Below are positions 50,518 to 60,220 of a stretch of 64,000 nucleotides of DNA, one piece after another. Both the position numbers and the translations under genes were made by a program. The DNA lies in NCBI RefSeq assembly GCF_947241705.1, contig NC_079264.1, forward strand, positions 186,001 to 250,000, written 5' to 3'. Every line of letters begins with the position of its first letter. The stretch's first letter is position 1. This DNA is from Saccharomyces mikatae IFO 1815. Its lineage: Eukaryota > Ascomycota > Saccharomycetes > Saccharomycetales > Saccharomycetaceae. The notes under the pieces are model-generated. The model saw nothing but the letters and a program-made list of their open reading frames with translations. It was not told the DNA's origin and did no database searches.

Positions 50518-52932
50518 TTACTTCTCGAATTCTAACGCAAACCGCCTCATTAACGTAGGCTCGCGATCTACTCCGTTAGCTTCCATATTATGGCGGTAAT
50601 CATGCAACATTTCTGTAGCCTGTTGAGTGATCTTTTTTCTTTCTGAGCTGCTTACATCTTTCCTGCACTTCAATATCCCTACAAGTAAATCTATGCGCGA
50701 ATCCCAGTATACCTCAAGATATTTTTTCCAAATATCTAGTATGCTATCAATAGGCTCACAACTTAGATCCATAAAAAACTCCATGACAGTAAAATTTTGT
50801 GTGATCAAGGTATCCTTACTTTCATTGCCATCTAGTACTTTGACAAAGAGCTGGTAAAAAATTTCAAAATCCCTCTTCATTGCCTCTAAAAACTTATTGT
50901 TCTTACTTTTAAATGAATGCTCGAACGATAAAGCACTCAAAAATTTTATAATTGTTTCTCCAATAACATTATCTATAAAATTGACAAATAGCACAGAGTT
51001 CATTTGGGGCTTGATGTCTAACAGATATTCATCGAGTGTATCAGCGATCTGTTGCGCTTGGCTCCCCATGTACCAACTTTTACTAAAAATTTCTTGATAT
51101 GGTTTCGTTAAATCGTCAAACATTAATGTGATTAAGCCTAAAGAGCTGCATTGAGCAACTTCGGCAAATCCATCTAAAGTTCCTTCTAAATTGTTAGTAA
51201 TTTGCTTCTCATAAAGTTTAGAAACTAGTTTACCGTATTTGGATGAAATGGCAACGGCGTAGTCCGCAGCTTTCATTTGATCATTTGACACCGCAATTAA
51301 ATATTCTACCAATCCTCCCGCGCATTCTTCTTCCGGAGTTATACTCTCTGGATCTATATCATATTTGTGATTGTAATTGATTTGCCTTTTGATTTCTCCA
51401 CTTATCTTGGATATCCAGTTTTTTTGTCTCTTTGTTAACAGATCACTAAATCGTTCAACTACGCCGACAAGAATTTTTGCCTGGTTAGTACCTGCTGCGA
51501 CTTCCACTTGCTGGGTAAACATTTGGAAACAAGTCTTGGTCCCATCAAGGAAAAGTAATCCATCTGAATCGGAATGTGGAGGCGTGCTTCTTTCCAAGAA
51601 CACATCAAATTCAGCTTTCTCCAAATTACCGATCCATTCAGTCATTTTAACGACAATTAAATTCAAGTAGTCTTTAAATAGCGTTTCCTTTTCTTCATCG
51701 CCGATAACAGATTTGACTTCATTCTTACTAAAGCCGAAATCCTGTTTAAGGGTGTCTTGAAACGTCTTATCGAACGCAAGAATATCGAGAATAATAATGG
51801 TTTCAGGTTCAGAGTCCACGAGGTCCGTAATCAATGAATGTAGTTCCTTATAGTACTGATTAAAGTACACCTCAAATATGTTCCAATGTGGGGGACAGCA
51901 ATTGGCAATATGTTCCTTTACTATAATCAATTCGTTGAAAATCCAATCCATGTTATCAAGAACATCGAATTTTTGATCTCCAACATATTTGTCTTTCATT
52001 TCTCCAAACATTTCAGATATGGAATTATTTATCCCATTTATTAGAAAATGCTTATAACCACGGGGTGCTGTTCTTGTTGAGATTGTACCGCTCATTATCT
52101 CTTGATACAATCCCTTGTTTGTCGGATACTCTATAATTGTGGGTGCTTCCTCTTGTAGTCTTGCAGTGTTTTTACTGTTTGGAAGTTTTTTTATCGAAGA
52201 TTTTTCAATTTCAATTTCTTTCTTCTTGATAATGTTCCTAATTGCTTCAATTCTCAAGTCTTCCCTTTCTTCTAGATCATAAATCTTGAAAAGTCTAATT
52301 GCTAAAGATATCTGATCAGCTCTAGCCATTTCCACAATATCATATGTTAATCCGTCCAACAATTTGTCAAATTTTGATATTATTCCCGATAGTCTGGAAA
52401 AAAGTTTTATGACTGTACGTTGTGCATCTTCAGTTGCTTCTTTAGCCATAATAACAACCTGTTCTTGAAAGTCCCGTGCTGAAGTTAATAGGAAATGAAT
52501 TTCCAAAAGGTGGGGACAGCCAGTCTGTAAAGCGTCTTCCGCCAATTCCGTCACTAATAGCCTTTCTATATGCTCCATCAATGCAACAAAACTATATATT
52601 CGATTATAAATCGAAGATGTGGTATTAATTGTTTCATATAGTTTTGTGGCTTGGAAAAGTATATCATAACGATTAATTGCAAATCGATTGTCATTACCTA
52701 ACTTGTTGACTTCATTGATTTGTTGTTTGATTGATGTGACTGAATCCTTGGATATGTTCAACAGTTTGAGAGATTCTTCGACTTCACCATAATATTTATC
52801 CGATTCTTTATTTAATTGGTATTCTATCACTGATTTTTCCTTCAATAATTGTTCCTTAATATCTCGTACTCTTTCAAGTGATAGATCACCCTTTACTAAA
52901 TCACAAACTTGCTGTAAGGGACTTGAGGTCAT
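50518..52932 (-). CDS. SEC6: Sec6, exocyst subunit
   Basis: Subunit of the octameric exocyst that tethers secretory vesicles to the plasma membrane; binds Sec9 and other exocyst subunits. 804 residues (805 in S. cerevisiae). All-helical CATCHR protein: an N-terminal coiled coil at about 25-80 (KEQLLKEKSVIEYQLNKESD) and long helical rods up to the C-terminal MRRFALEFEK. Essential. It lies tail toward the RPS24B promoter. ATG at 52932. Confidence 0.95.
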   Translation of the reverse strand: MTSSPLQQVCDLVKGDLSLERVRDIKEQLLKEKSVIEYQLNKESDKYYGEVEESLKLLNISKDSVTSIKQQINEVNKLGNDNRFAINRYDILFQATKLYETINTTSSIYNRIYSFVALMEHIERLLVTELAEDALQTGCPHLLEIHFLLTSARDFQEQVVIMAKEATEDAQRTVIKLFSRLSGIISKFDKLLDGLTYDIVEMARADQISLAIRLFKIYDLEEREDLRIEAIRNIIKKKEIEIEKSSIKKLPNSKNTARLQEEAPTIIEYPTNKGLYQEIMSGTISTRTAPRGYKHFLINGINNSISEMFGEMKDKYVGDQKFDVLDNMDWIFNELIIVKEHIANCCPPHWNIFEVYFNQYYKELHSLITDLVDSEPETIIILDILAFDKTFQDTLKQDFGFSKNEVKSVIGDEEKETLFKDYLNLIVVKMTEWIGNLEKAEFDVFLERSTPPHSDSDGLLFLDGTKTCFQMFTQQVEVAAGTNQAKILVGVVERFSDLLTKRQKNWISKISGEIKRQINYNHKYDIDPESITPEEECAGGLVEYLIAVSNDQMKAADYAVAISSKYGKLVSKLYEKQITNNLEGTLDGFAEVAQCSSLGLITLMFDDLTKPYQEIFSKSWYMGSQAQQIADTLDEYLLDIKPQMNSVLFVNFIDNVIGETIIKFLSALSFEHSFKSKNNKFLEAMKRDFEIFYQLFVKVLDGNESKDTLITQNFTVMEFFMDLSCEPIDSILDIWKKYLEVYWDSRIDLLVGILKCRKDVSSSERKKITQQATEMLHDYRHNMEANGVDREPTLMRRFALEFEK

Positions 52933-53190
52933 CTTAATAACAAATATTGGATAATGCTAATGCGCTCAACCCAATGTTGTTCCTTTTTCTGCTTTTACAT
53001 GAAAAACTTAATGACGCTCTTTGCTAGGCCCTCTACGTATGTTTTCTTATTTTCCTATTCCATGTTGTAAGCGCTCGGACAAGTCAAAAAAAGGCTAGCT
53101 GTGCCTTAAATAAAATAATCTCGCACTAAATGGAATCTATCATTACACGGGTCATTCTACGTGCGGTATGTAAATATGTATTTATTCTAG

Positions 53191-55227
53191 TTATGATACA
53201 CCTGGTTCAGGCTGTTTCCATATCCCTTTGGGCCATTGTAGCACTCCTGCATTCGTATAGTCGCCTCTATTTGTTGGAGATCGTACAGAAGCACGAGCCA
53301 CTCTTAAGTACAAGTCTATTGTTCCGTTGGAAGCATCAAGAGCATCGTCCATCATTTTGGTAAGTTCCGGATTTCCCACTCGGAGAGCATCAATGCTCAC
53401 TGTTTCGTTCTTGCCGACGTACACTTCTACATCATTTAAAAGCAATGAAAAGCCGTCTATAATTCCTATTTGATCAGTTACTGAATCGGTTGCATTTAGA
53501 TGCCATGACAGGGAGTGAACTTGATCACTGTTATAATCTAATATTGGTGGCTTCAAAGAAGCCCCTGCCTCCCCTCTTAACAAAGCCGTATCAGTCTCGA
53601 CTATACTTGCAAAATCCCATCTTGCAACACCAGATAAAATTAGCCCAACTAAAATACCTTGGAACAGATAGGCTGATGAACCTCTAGTAGCACATCCTGG
53701 AAGCAGTAACGTGCCTAAGATGTAATGGTGTATTCTCAAATTTAGCCCGGGCAAATATCCTAACGCTACCAATCCACCAATAAAAGAAATATATATTTTG
53801 AAATACTTTCTGAAACGTCCTGATTTCCAAAGTGAATAAGCTTGTATAAATGCACATGTAAGAATAGTCGCGGCGATAGATCCCACAGCAGTTAGTGCAC
53901 CAGCTTGTTCTTTCAAATCTGTTGCCGTTAGTCTATCAACAGGTAATCGGTCAAATGTTACATTATTCGAGATGCCTAGCCAGAATGTAGGATACCAAAG
54001 TATCAACTTCGCTATAGGTGAGCCATTTTCTAGTGTCCTCTTTACGGCACTCTTCCAAACAACATACAAAACGAAGCATAAAGGTAGAAGTCGTTGAAAA
54101 CCTACACTGAAAAGCTCGTACACGCTAGCTGGATCATGTGCATCTGTTAAGAGAGGAGGGTCCAACGATAATACAAGAGTCCAATAACCTACTATTGTGT
54201 TTATCCAATATCCATAAATACTATCGTATAAATAAAATATTGGTAATCCAAAAAGAATATTCAATGCCACTACAGCTGCTCGAGGATCATAACAGCCTGA
54301 CAAAATACCACCTTGTATATCTCTGAATGAGTACGAACCGGGAAAAAATGAATTAAACGCTACTGAAAAACCTGTGTTGTACATCCCCTTTCTTGATGGG
54401 AAAGAATTTTGTGCTCCTTGCATAGAAATTTTAGTACACCCACCATAAAATGGCGAAATAACACCTGCATGCACTGCAGATGCACATGGAAAGGAGTCGC
54501 TTCGGTAAGGATAGGACACAGCCATCGGGTCCTCTTCACTGAACAAAGCACCTCCACCAATTTCGTATCCTGTGTATTTCACTCTTCTATTCCCAACTGC
54601 AATGGCAGAGTACGTCCACCCACCTCTATCACATAATGCTGGGCACCTGATCATGTATTCTTCATCGTCAAGGGGACCGCAGTTTTTAGCATTCAAGCCG
54701 CATTCATTATTAGTACCCTCCCAATTCAAGTAGGAGTTGCAACTTAAAGACAGAATGGGAACCCTCTCGGAGCCATCATTAGGATGGAAATACGGTGGCC
54801 TGATAAGGTACGGATAAATGAGGAAGTAAAATATACGCATCCAAAAGCCGCAGTATGCAACTAGTAGTAATAACCGTATAAACTTATTCGATATCTTAGC
54901 TTTGAATGTATTTTGTGGAAACTCATCTATTCTTTTCAACCATCCCCAACGTTTGGGAAAGCTGGGCTGTTCGTCACTAGGTTCAACAGGGCCATTCCAA
55001 ACTCTTTCAAAAAACTTCTGTATGGGTGATTTTCTCTTCAAGAGCAGCCATCTTGACTTGTTATTTTCGGTTCCCTCTTCATCAGGCATGCTTTCCATAT
55101 CTACGTTCGTAAAGTCCCGCAATTGTATAGATTCGGTCCCATGGTGATGTCCTTCAGCATCACTCGAAGGGACAGAACCTGTGGCCTCCCACGTCGTATT
55201 AGCATTATCATCAAAATGAACACCCAT
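53191..55227 (-). CDS. YIL067C: YIL067C orthologue, LCCL-domain multi-pass membrane protein, unknown function
   Basis: 678 residues, same as S. cerevisiae YIL067C, uncharacterised as far as I know. A cytosolic-looking N-terminus of about 90 residues precedes a membrane segment at about 92-115 (LLLLVAYCGFWMRIFYFLIY). Next comes a luminal/extracellular LCCL domain at about 165-300, with its Cys pairs, the FPCASAVHAGV signature and SYSF end. Six to eight further membrane segments follow (about 315-560), then a C-terminal domain ending in NGTIDLYLRVARASV. Fungal proteins of this layout are secretory-pathway membrane proteins; no reaction can be assigned. ATG at 55227. Confidence 0.92.
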   Translation of the reverse strand: MGVHFDDNANTTWEATGSVPSSDAEGHHHGTESIQLRDFTNVDMESMPDEEGTENNKSRWLLLKRKSPIQKFFERVWNGPVEPSDEQPSFPKRWGWLKRIDEFPQNTFKAKISNKFIRLLLLVAYCGFWMRIFYFLIYPYLIRPPYFHPNDGSERVPILSLSCNSYLNWEGTNNECGLNAKNCGPLDDEEYMIRCPALCDRGGWTYSAIAVGNRRVKYTGYEIGGGALFSEEDPMAVSYPYRSDSFPCASAVHAGVISPFYGGCTKISMQGAQNSFPSRKGMYNTGFSVAFNSFFPGSYSFRDIQGGILSGCYDPRAAVVALNILFGLPIFYLYDSIYGYWINTIVGYWTLVLSLDPPLLTDAHDPASVYELFSVGFQRLLPLCFVLYVVWKSAVKRTLENGSPIAKLILWYPTFWLGISNNVTFDRLPVDRLTATDLKEQAGALTAVGSIAATILTCAFIQAYSLWKSGRFRKYFKIYISFIGGLVALGYLPGLNLRIHHYILGTLLLPGCATRGSSAYLFQGILVGLILSGVARWDFASIVETDTALLRGEAGASLKPPILDYNSDQVHSLSWHLNATDSVTDQIGIIDGFSLLLNDVEVYVGKNETVSIDALRVGNPELTKMMDDALDASNGTIDLYLRVARASVRSPTNRGDYTNAGVLQWPKGIWKQPEPGVS

Positions 55228-55557
55228 TCACTTAAATGCCAATTGGTCTATCTTCACGTTTCAATGTTAATTGGATTGTACTTCTGAGATTTATAAAGTA
55301 TATTGTACTCCTGTAGTACTCACTCTCTCAATGGTATATCGTGGTTTTTATTTCACGCCCCAGAGTTTTTTGCGACGGTATATCTGCAAAAGTATATATA
55401 GAACATGGAAAACAATAAAAAAGGAATACAGTTTTTTACTAGCGTACATGAGTGTAAATATATATATATGTGTATTAGAAGTTTTTTGATGGGGTCTTGA
55501 AACATTTAATGAAAAAGCACCCTTTAAGTTGGATAAAAAGGAATTATATCAGATTAA
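55228..55557. other. Intergenic: YIL067C promoter and RNR3 3' flank
   Basis: 330 bp. AT-rich with tatatatatatg at 55459-55470, a likely RNR3 polyadenylation efficiency element on the minus strand. No gene recognised. Confidence 0.4.
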
Positions 55558-58167
55558 TCAACCGGAACATGATTCACATGCTTCTGGAGTGGGGGCCTGG
55601 CAAGCAATTACTTTTTCATTATAAATGTCACATTTTTTCTCGTCAGTATCATCCTTGATTGTTTCCGTTGGAACTGCAGGGGCGACCCCGTCTTCTAATT
55701 TCATATTTGACATCGCACTTGAAACCGAAGATTGCTCAGATGGAACTGGTGATACTTCCTTTTCATTATCTAAGTTTTCAGTAGGCACTGATGCGGCTTG
55801 TTGTTCAGAGAATTTCGTACCTTTTGGAACATAAACGGGGCGATCCAATTCTGAAACCGAAGCAATATGTGTAGCAGCTTGATCGGCAACCTCTTGATCG
55901 ATAGTAAACTGGATAGCAGCAGAGGCAGCCTGTGTTCTTAAGTAGTACATACCAGTTTTCAAACCTTTCTTCCAGCCATAGAAATGCATGCTCGTAATCT
56001 TACCCATTGATGGTGATTGTAAGAAAAGGTTCAAGGAGTGGGATTGGTCAATGTAGATGGAACGATCAGCAGCCATGTTGATAATGGTTTTTTGAGAAAT
56101 TTCCCAGACAGTTTTGTATAATTCCTTCAATTCCTGTGGCACATTTGGTAAGCCCTGAATGGAACCATTTTGTGTGATTAGATATTGCTTCATACTATCA
56201 TCCCAAATACCCAGGTCGACTAGATCACGCAATAAATAAGGATTTACGACTTGGAATTCACCAGACAAGACACGACGAGAGTACATGTTTGAAGTCACTG
56301 GTTCAAAACATTCATTATATCCAAGAATTTGGGATGTTGAAGCGGTTGGCATTGGAGCCATTGTCAAGGAGTTTCTCAACCCATGTTCCACGATGTCTTT
56401 TCTTAGTGTTTCCCAATCCCACATACCAAAAGGCTTAGCATTCCACATGTCAAACTGTAAAATACCTTTAGATGCTGGAGAACCTTCAAAAGTAGAATAT
56501 TTACCTTCTTTTTGGGCCAACTCACAGGAAGCTTCAAGGGTAGCATGGTAAATGGTTTCGAAAATTTGTTTGTTCAGGGTTTGAGCTTCTTCAGATTCAA
56601 ATGGTAGACGCAACATCATATAAGTATCTGCTAACCCTTGAACACCCAGAGCAATAGGTCTATGCTTCATATTAGAGTTTCTAGCCTCAGGAACTGGATA
56701 ATAATTACGGTCGATCACTCTGTTCAGGTTATGAGTAATGACTTTAGCAATCTCATGTAAGCTCTCGAAATTATACGTAGCGGTTTTACCATCTTCAGAG
56801 TTCTCAACGAACGCAGGCAAAGCAATAGAAGCTAAATTACAGACAGCGGTTTCATCTGGAGAGGAATATTCGACGATTTCACAACATAAATTGGATGATT
56901 TGATGGTACCCAAGTTCTGTTGATTTGTTTTTCTGTTGCATGCGTCCTTATAAACCATGAAAGGTGTACCTGTTTCTGTTTGCGCTTGTAGGATGGCATA
57001 CCACAACTTTTGGGCTTTAATAGTTTTACCGCGACCTTCTCTTTCATAACGCGTATACAACTCTTCAAACTCGTCACCCCAAACATCATCTAAACCTGGA
57101 GCAGCACTGGGTGAAAACAAAGTCCAGGCTCCATCTTCTTGGACACGTTTCATAAAAAGATCAGGAATCCATAGCGCTGGGAACAAATCTCTTGCACGAA
57201 TTTCTTCTTTACCATGGGTTTTCCTAATATCGACAAAGTCAAAGATGTCTGCATGCCATGGTTCCAAGAAAAGCGCAAAGGCACCAGGTCTCTTGTTACC
57301 ACCTTGGTCCACATAACGAGCAGTATTGTTGAAAACACGAATCATAGGAATCAACCCATTTGAAGTACCGTTAGTACCAGCAATATAAGAGCCTGTGGAA
57401 CGAATGTTGTTGATGTGAAGACCAACACCACCTGCAGTTTTGGAAATCATAGCACATTCTTTTAACGTGTCATAGATCCCTTCAATAGAGTCATCCTTCA
57501 TCGCAATCAGGAAACATGAAGACATTTGTGGGTGTGGCGTACCAGCGTTGAATAAAGTTGGCGAAGCGTGAGTGAAATATCTTAACGACATCAAGTTGTA
57601 AGTCTTCAGCACAGAATCGATATCACTACCGTGGATACCTAGGGCCACACGCATCACCAAATGTTGTGGACGCTCTGCCACCTCACCATTTAGCCTTAGC
57701 AGGTACGAACGTTCCAATGTTTTGAAACCAAAATATGTATACTTGAAATCTCTGTCGTACACGATCGCCGAGTTTAAGGTATCTTTGTTCTCCATGACAA
57801 TATTGTAAATTTCATCAGATATCATAGGAGCATGCTTTCCGGTAGCAGGGTTGATCCAGTCATGCAAGTCCTCAATAACTTTAGAAAATTGTTTTGTCGT
57901 CTGTTTATGCAAGTTAGAAATGGCGATCCTAGCAGCCAACGTCGCATAATCAGGATGCACAGTGGTCATGTACGCGCATGTTTCAGCAGCTAAGTTGTCT
58001 AGTTCGACGGTAGTGACACCAGAGTACACACCAGAAATGATACGCTGAGTCACCTTAACGGCATCGATACGGTTTGGATCTAATCCGTAAGACAAACGGG
58101 TGATACGAGAAGTGATTTTGTCGAATTGCACGGGCTCTTTGCGGCCATCTCTTTTAATGACATACAT
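55558..58167 (-). CDS. RNR3: Ribonucleotide reductase large subunit, DNA-damage inducible
   Basis: Minor isoform of the large R1 subunit, reducing ribonucleoside diphosphates to dNDPs; paralogue of RNR1. From [12 protein letters not shown] it has 869 residues, exactly the S. cerevisiae length. An N-terminal ATP cone (1-92) precedes the ten-stranded barrel with active-site cysteines in MSSCFLIAM and ETAVCNLAS, and the radical-site segment NLCCEI. The C-terminal CESCSG carries the shuttle cysteine pair. An in-frame extension of 51 codons to 58320 is not used: the TATA box lies inside it. Three X-boxes upstream give Crt1/Rfx1 repression. Confidence 0.97.
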   Translation of the reverse strand: MYVIKRDGRKEPVQFDKITSRITRLSYGLDPNRIDAVKVTQRIISGVYSGVTTVELDNLAAETCAYMTTVHPDYATLAARIAISNLHKQTTKQFSKVIEDLHDWINPATGKHAPMISDEIYNIVMENKDTLNSAIVYDRDFKYTYFGFKTLERSYLLRLNGEVAERPQHLVMRVALGIHGSDIDSVLKTYNLMSLRYFTHASPTLFNAGTPHPQMSSCFLIAMKDDSIEGIYDTLKECAMISKTAGGVGLHINNIRSTGSYIAGTNGTSNGLIPMIRVFNNTARYVDQGGNKRPGAFALFLEPWHADIFDFVDIRKTHGKEEIRARDLFPALWIPDLFMKRVQEDGAWTLFSPSAAPGLDDVWGDEFEELYTRYEREGRGKTIKAQKLWYAILQAQTETGTPFMVYKDACNRKTNQQNLGTIKSSNLCCEIVEYSSPDETAVCNLASIALPAFVENSEDGKTATYNFESLHEIAKVITHNLNRVIDRNYYPVPEARNSNMKHRPIALGVQGLADTYMMLRLPFESEEAQTLNKQIFETIYHATLEASCELAQKEGKYSTFEGSPASKGILQFDMWNAKPFGMWDWETLRKDIVEHGLRNSLTMAPMPTASTSQILGYNECFEPVTSNMYSRRVLSGEFQVVNPYLLRDLVDLGIWDDSMKQYLITQNGSIQGLPNVPQELKELYKTVWEISQKTIINMAADRSIYIDQSHSLNLFLQSPSMGKITSMHFYGWKKGLKTGMYYLRTQAASAAIQFTIDQEVADQAATHIASVSELDRPVYVPKGTKFSEQQAASVPTENLDNEKEVSPVPSEQSSVSSAMSNMKLEDGVAPAVPTETIKDDTDEKKCDIYNEKVIACQAPTPEACESCSG

Positions 58168-58425
58168 GTGTGTAGCAGGTTTGTAGAATTTATTGCTGTT
58201 GCGGTTCTTGCTTATCTTGCTTAGTAGAATCCAGAATGAGATGAGAAAAGCACAAGGAATGAGGAAAAGAAAGCAAATACCAATGCGTTTATATACTTTT
58301 TTCAGTGGAACACGAAACAATATAAAGAACTTTGAGACGGAACACGAAACGCGTCAGTATTGCACGATTCATCATTACAATAGAACAATAGAGTATTGTT
58401 CTCTTCCCATCCTGTCGTTTGGCCC

Positions 58426-58438
58426 TCGCCATGGCAAC
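58426..58438. promoter_or_regulatory. Strong Crt1/Rfx1 X-box of RNR3
   Basis: tcgccatggcaac, matching the near-palindromic strong X-box (GCCATGGC core). Crt1/Rfx1 binds it and recruits Tup1-Ssn6; Mec1-Rad53-Dun1 signalling releases it after DNA damage. It is the X-box nearest to the RNR3 TATA. Confidence 0.85.
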
Positions 58439-58473
58439 CGGGTTTTTGCCCCTTTGAGCAGCGGCCAGGTGTC

Positions 58474-58487
58474 GTTGCTGCGACAAC
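58474..58487. promoter_or_regulatory. Second Crt1/Rfx1 X-box of RNR3
   Basis: gttgctgcgacaac, an inverted-repeat X-box (GTTGC...GACAAC), about 40 bp from the first. Its half-sites GTTG and CAAC are perfect. Confidence 0.78.
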
Positions 58488-58528
58488 CACGAAAAAAAAA
58501 AAAGAACAAAAGAACAACGGCACGCAAT

Positions 58529-58542
58529 GTTGCTGTGACAAC
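58529..58542. promoter_or_regulatory. Third Crt1/Rfx1 X-box of RNR3
   Basis: gttgctgtgacaac, an inverted-repeat X-box of the weaker class, about 45 bp from the second. Even spacing of the three sites suggests cooperative Crt1 binding. Confidence 0.78.
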
Positions 58543-58769
58543 CGCAAGTAGACAACTTAGCTTTTTTACTTCTTTAGCTCTTTTACTTCTTTAGGAAAAG
58601 TAGCAGCCAAGAATGAAAGCTTCCACTACTAGCAGTGCAGACCATAAGAGGTTTTTTCTTTTCTTTTTTTTTTATGTACACTGGATACTGAATGGTATAT
58701 GTTTACGCGTGTGAGCAATTTTTTTATGTATGTACGTAGGTGCGTAAGTGCTGGCTCTTTTTATGCTTG

Positions 58770-59237
58770 CTACCTTCTTTTGTTTCTTAAAAAGAAACTA
58801 GCCACGGCCACAGCGCCGGCCAGGACTCCCCCAGCTACAACGACACCTTTGAGTGTTTCCTTCTGAATCTTGTCCTCCACCATACTCTTCAAAGCGCCCA
58901 CCTGCTTGTTGTTACGCTCATGTTCAAACAGCGTATCAACATATCGCTTTGCCATGGAGTATTCACCCAGTTTGTAGCAACCAATAGTCAAGTAATATAA
59001 GCATTCCCGTCTACGGGACTCTGCCTCTTTGTAAATGTCCGTGAGGATTTTCACGCCGAGTCTTTCGTCATTTGTGTCAATGGATTTGATCAACCCCCAT
59101 GAGTAGTTAAATCTTGATTGTATGGTGGCGGTGGGTCCCCCCTCAGAGACGACTTGCTGGCGTAAAATCTCCAGCTGTTGGGGATAGAGTGGTTCGTATG
59201 CATCCTTAAGAGTTGGCCAAAAATCTACCTTAGTCAT
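58770..59237 (-). CDS. FIS1: Fis1, mitochondrial and peroxisomal fission adaptor
   Basis: 155-residue tail-anchored outer-membrane protein that recruits the dynamin Dnm1 via Mdv1/Caf4. The cytosolic part is a TPR-like helical bundle (ALL-helical core at about 15-125, with GLIKSIDTNDERLGVKILTD). The C-terminal anchor is at about 129-150 (GVVVAGGVLAGAVAVASFF) followed by the basic tail LRNKRR. The N-terminal arm MTKVDFWPTLKDAYEPL is the Fis1-specific start. Length equals S. cerevisiae. ATG at 59237. Confidence 0.97.
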   Translation of the reverse strand: MTKVDFWPTLKDAYEPLYPQQLEILRQQVVSEGGPTATIQSRFNYSWGLIKSIDTNDERLGVKILTDIYKEAESRRRECLYYLTIGCYKLGEYSMAKRYVDTLFEHERNNKQVGALKSMVEDKIQKETLKGVVVAGGVLAGAVAVASFFLRNKRR

Positions 59238-59455
59238 TCTTGTGTCACTATGGTTGCACTCTTAATTGCCCTCTTGTGTGTCGTTTTAACCTATTTTATG
59301 GTAAGTAACTTGCGCAGAGTAATGGCAAGTTTGCTTTGAAAGGGGTCCAGTCCAGCCCGCTCTGTGGTGTCCGGCATAAATGCGCAAAAAGATTGGTTCA
59401 TGGTAAGAACTGAAAAATAATCGATGAGCTTAGTTCTTGAGCACGATAACATCGA

Positions 59456-60172
59456 ATGGAACCCAACAGGACAGTAGTACATATGCAGGACACAACAGAA
59501 TCCAGCACATCGAAACTTGGCACAAAAAAATACTGGGACGAACTATATGCCTTGGAGCTGGAGAATTTTAGGCGAAATCCGCAGGATACCGGAGACTGTT
59601 GGTTTAGCGATAGCGATGCGGAACAAAAGATGATTGATTTCCTGGTAGACAACATCGGTGCGTACAGAATTACAGAGGATGCATCTGTTGTGGACATTGG
59701 AACAGGTAACGGACACTTGTTGTTTGAACTGCACGAAACGGAATTCCAGGGCAAATTGGTTGGGATAGACTATTCTGAGGAAAGTGTTAAGCTCGCCACT
59801 AACATAGCAGAGGCTACCGGCGTGGAAAAATTCATCAGTTTCCAGCAAGCAGACATCTTTAGTGAGGACTGGAACCCGGAAAGATATGACATTGTGCTGG
59901 ATAAGGGAACGTTGGATGCAATTTCATTAAGCGGAGTTAAGATCAATGGCGGGCTTGACGTAGTTGATGTATACGCCGGAGTGGTGGAGAAAACTTTGAA
60001 GAAAGACGGTGTTTTCTTGATCACTTCTTGTAATTTTACACAAGGTGAGCTAATAAAGATCATAGAGACGGATAATTTAAAAATGTGGAAAACAATAAAA
60101 TACCCAGTTTTCCAGTTCGGCGGTGTCCAAGGAGCTACCATATGTAGTGTAGCATTTGTTAAACAAAACTGA
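59456..60172 (+). CDS. EFM4: Efm4, lysine methyltransferase for elongation factor eEF1A
   Basis: SAM-dependent methyltransferase (See1/Efm4) that methylates Lys316 of eEF1A. A seven-beta-strand fold with the SAM motif I VVDIGTGNGHLLFEL (DIGTGNG at 80-86), motif II VGIDYSEESV and the post-II block FQQADIF, then LDKGTLDAISL. An in-frame stop (TAA, 59447-59449) lies two codons upstream, so the start at 59456 is fixed at 238 residues, shorter than the about 257 I recall for S. cerevisiae. The first 20 residues look disordered, so an N-terminal difference would not harm the fold. Convergent with YRB2. Confidence 0.92.
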   Translation: MEPNRTVVHMQDTTESSTSKLGTKKYWDELYALELENFRRNPQDTGDCWFSDSDAEQKMIDFLVDNIGAYRITEDASVVDIGTGNGHLLFELHETEFQGKLVGIDYSEESVKLATNIAEATGVEKFISFQQADIFSEDWNPERYDIVLDKGTLDAISLSGVKINGGLDVVDVYAGVVEKTLKKDGVFLITSCNFTQGELIKIIETDNLKMWKTIKYPVFQFGGVQGATICSVAFVKQN

Positions 60173-60220
60173 TTGTTTTTTATTTTTCAATGTATTTTTA
60201 ATGTTATTTTCATTTATTAC

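Larger units (their letters stand above)
58168..58769. other. RNR3 promoter and FIS1 3' flank
   Basis: 602 bp. It holds the RNR3 TATA element (ttatata, 58286-58292), three X-boxes (58426-58438, 58474-58487, 58529-58542), a poly(A) run at 58492-58503 and a tandem duplicated pair of acttctttagctctttt-like units near 58568-58595. No other gene is seen. Confidence 0.65.
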
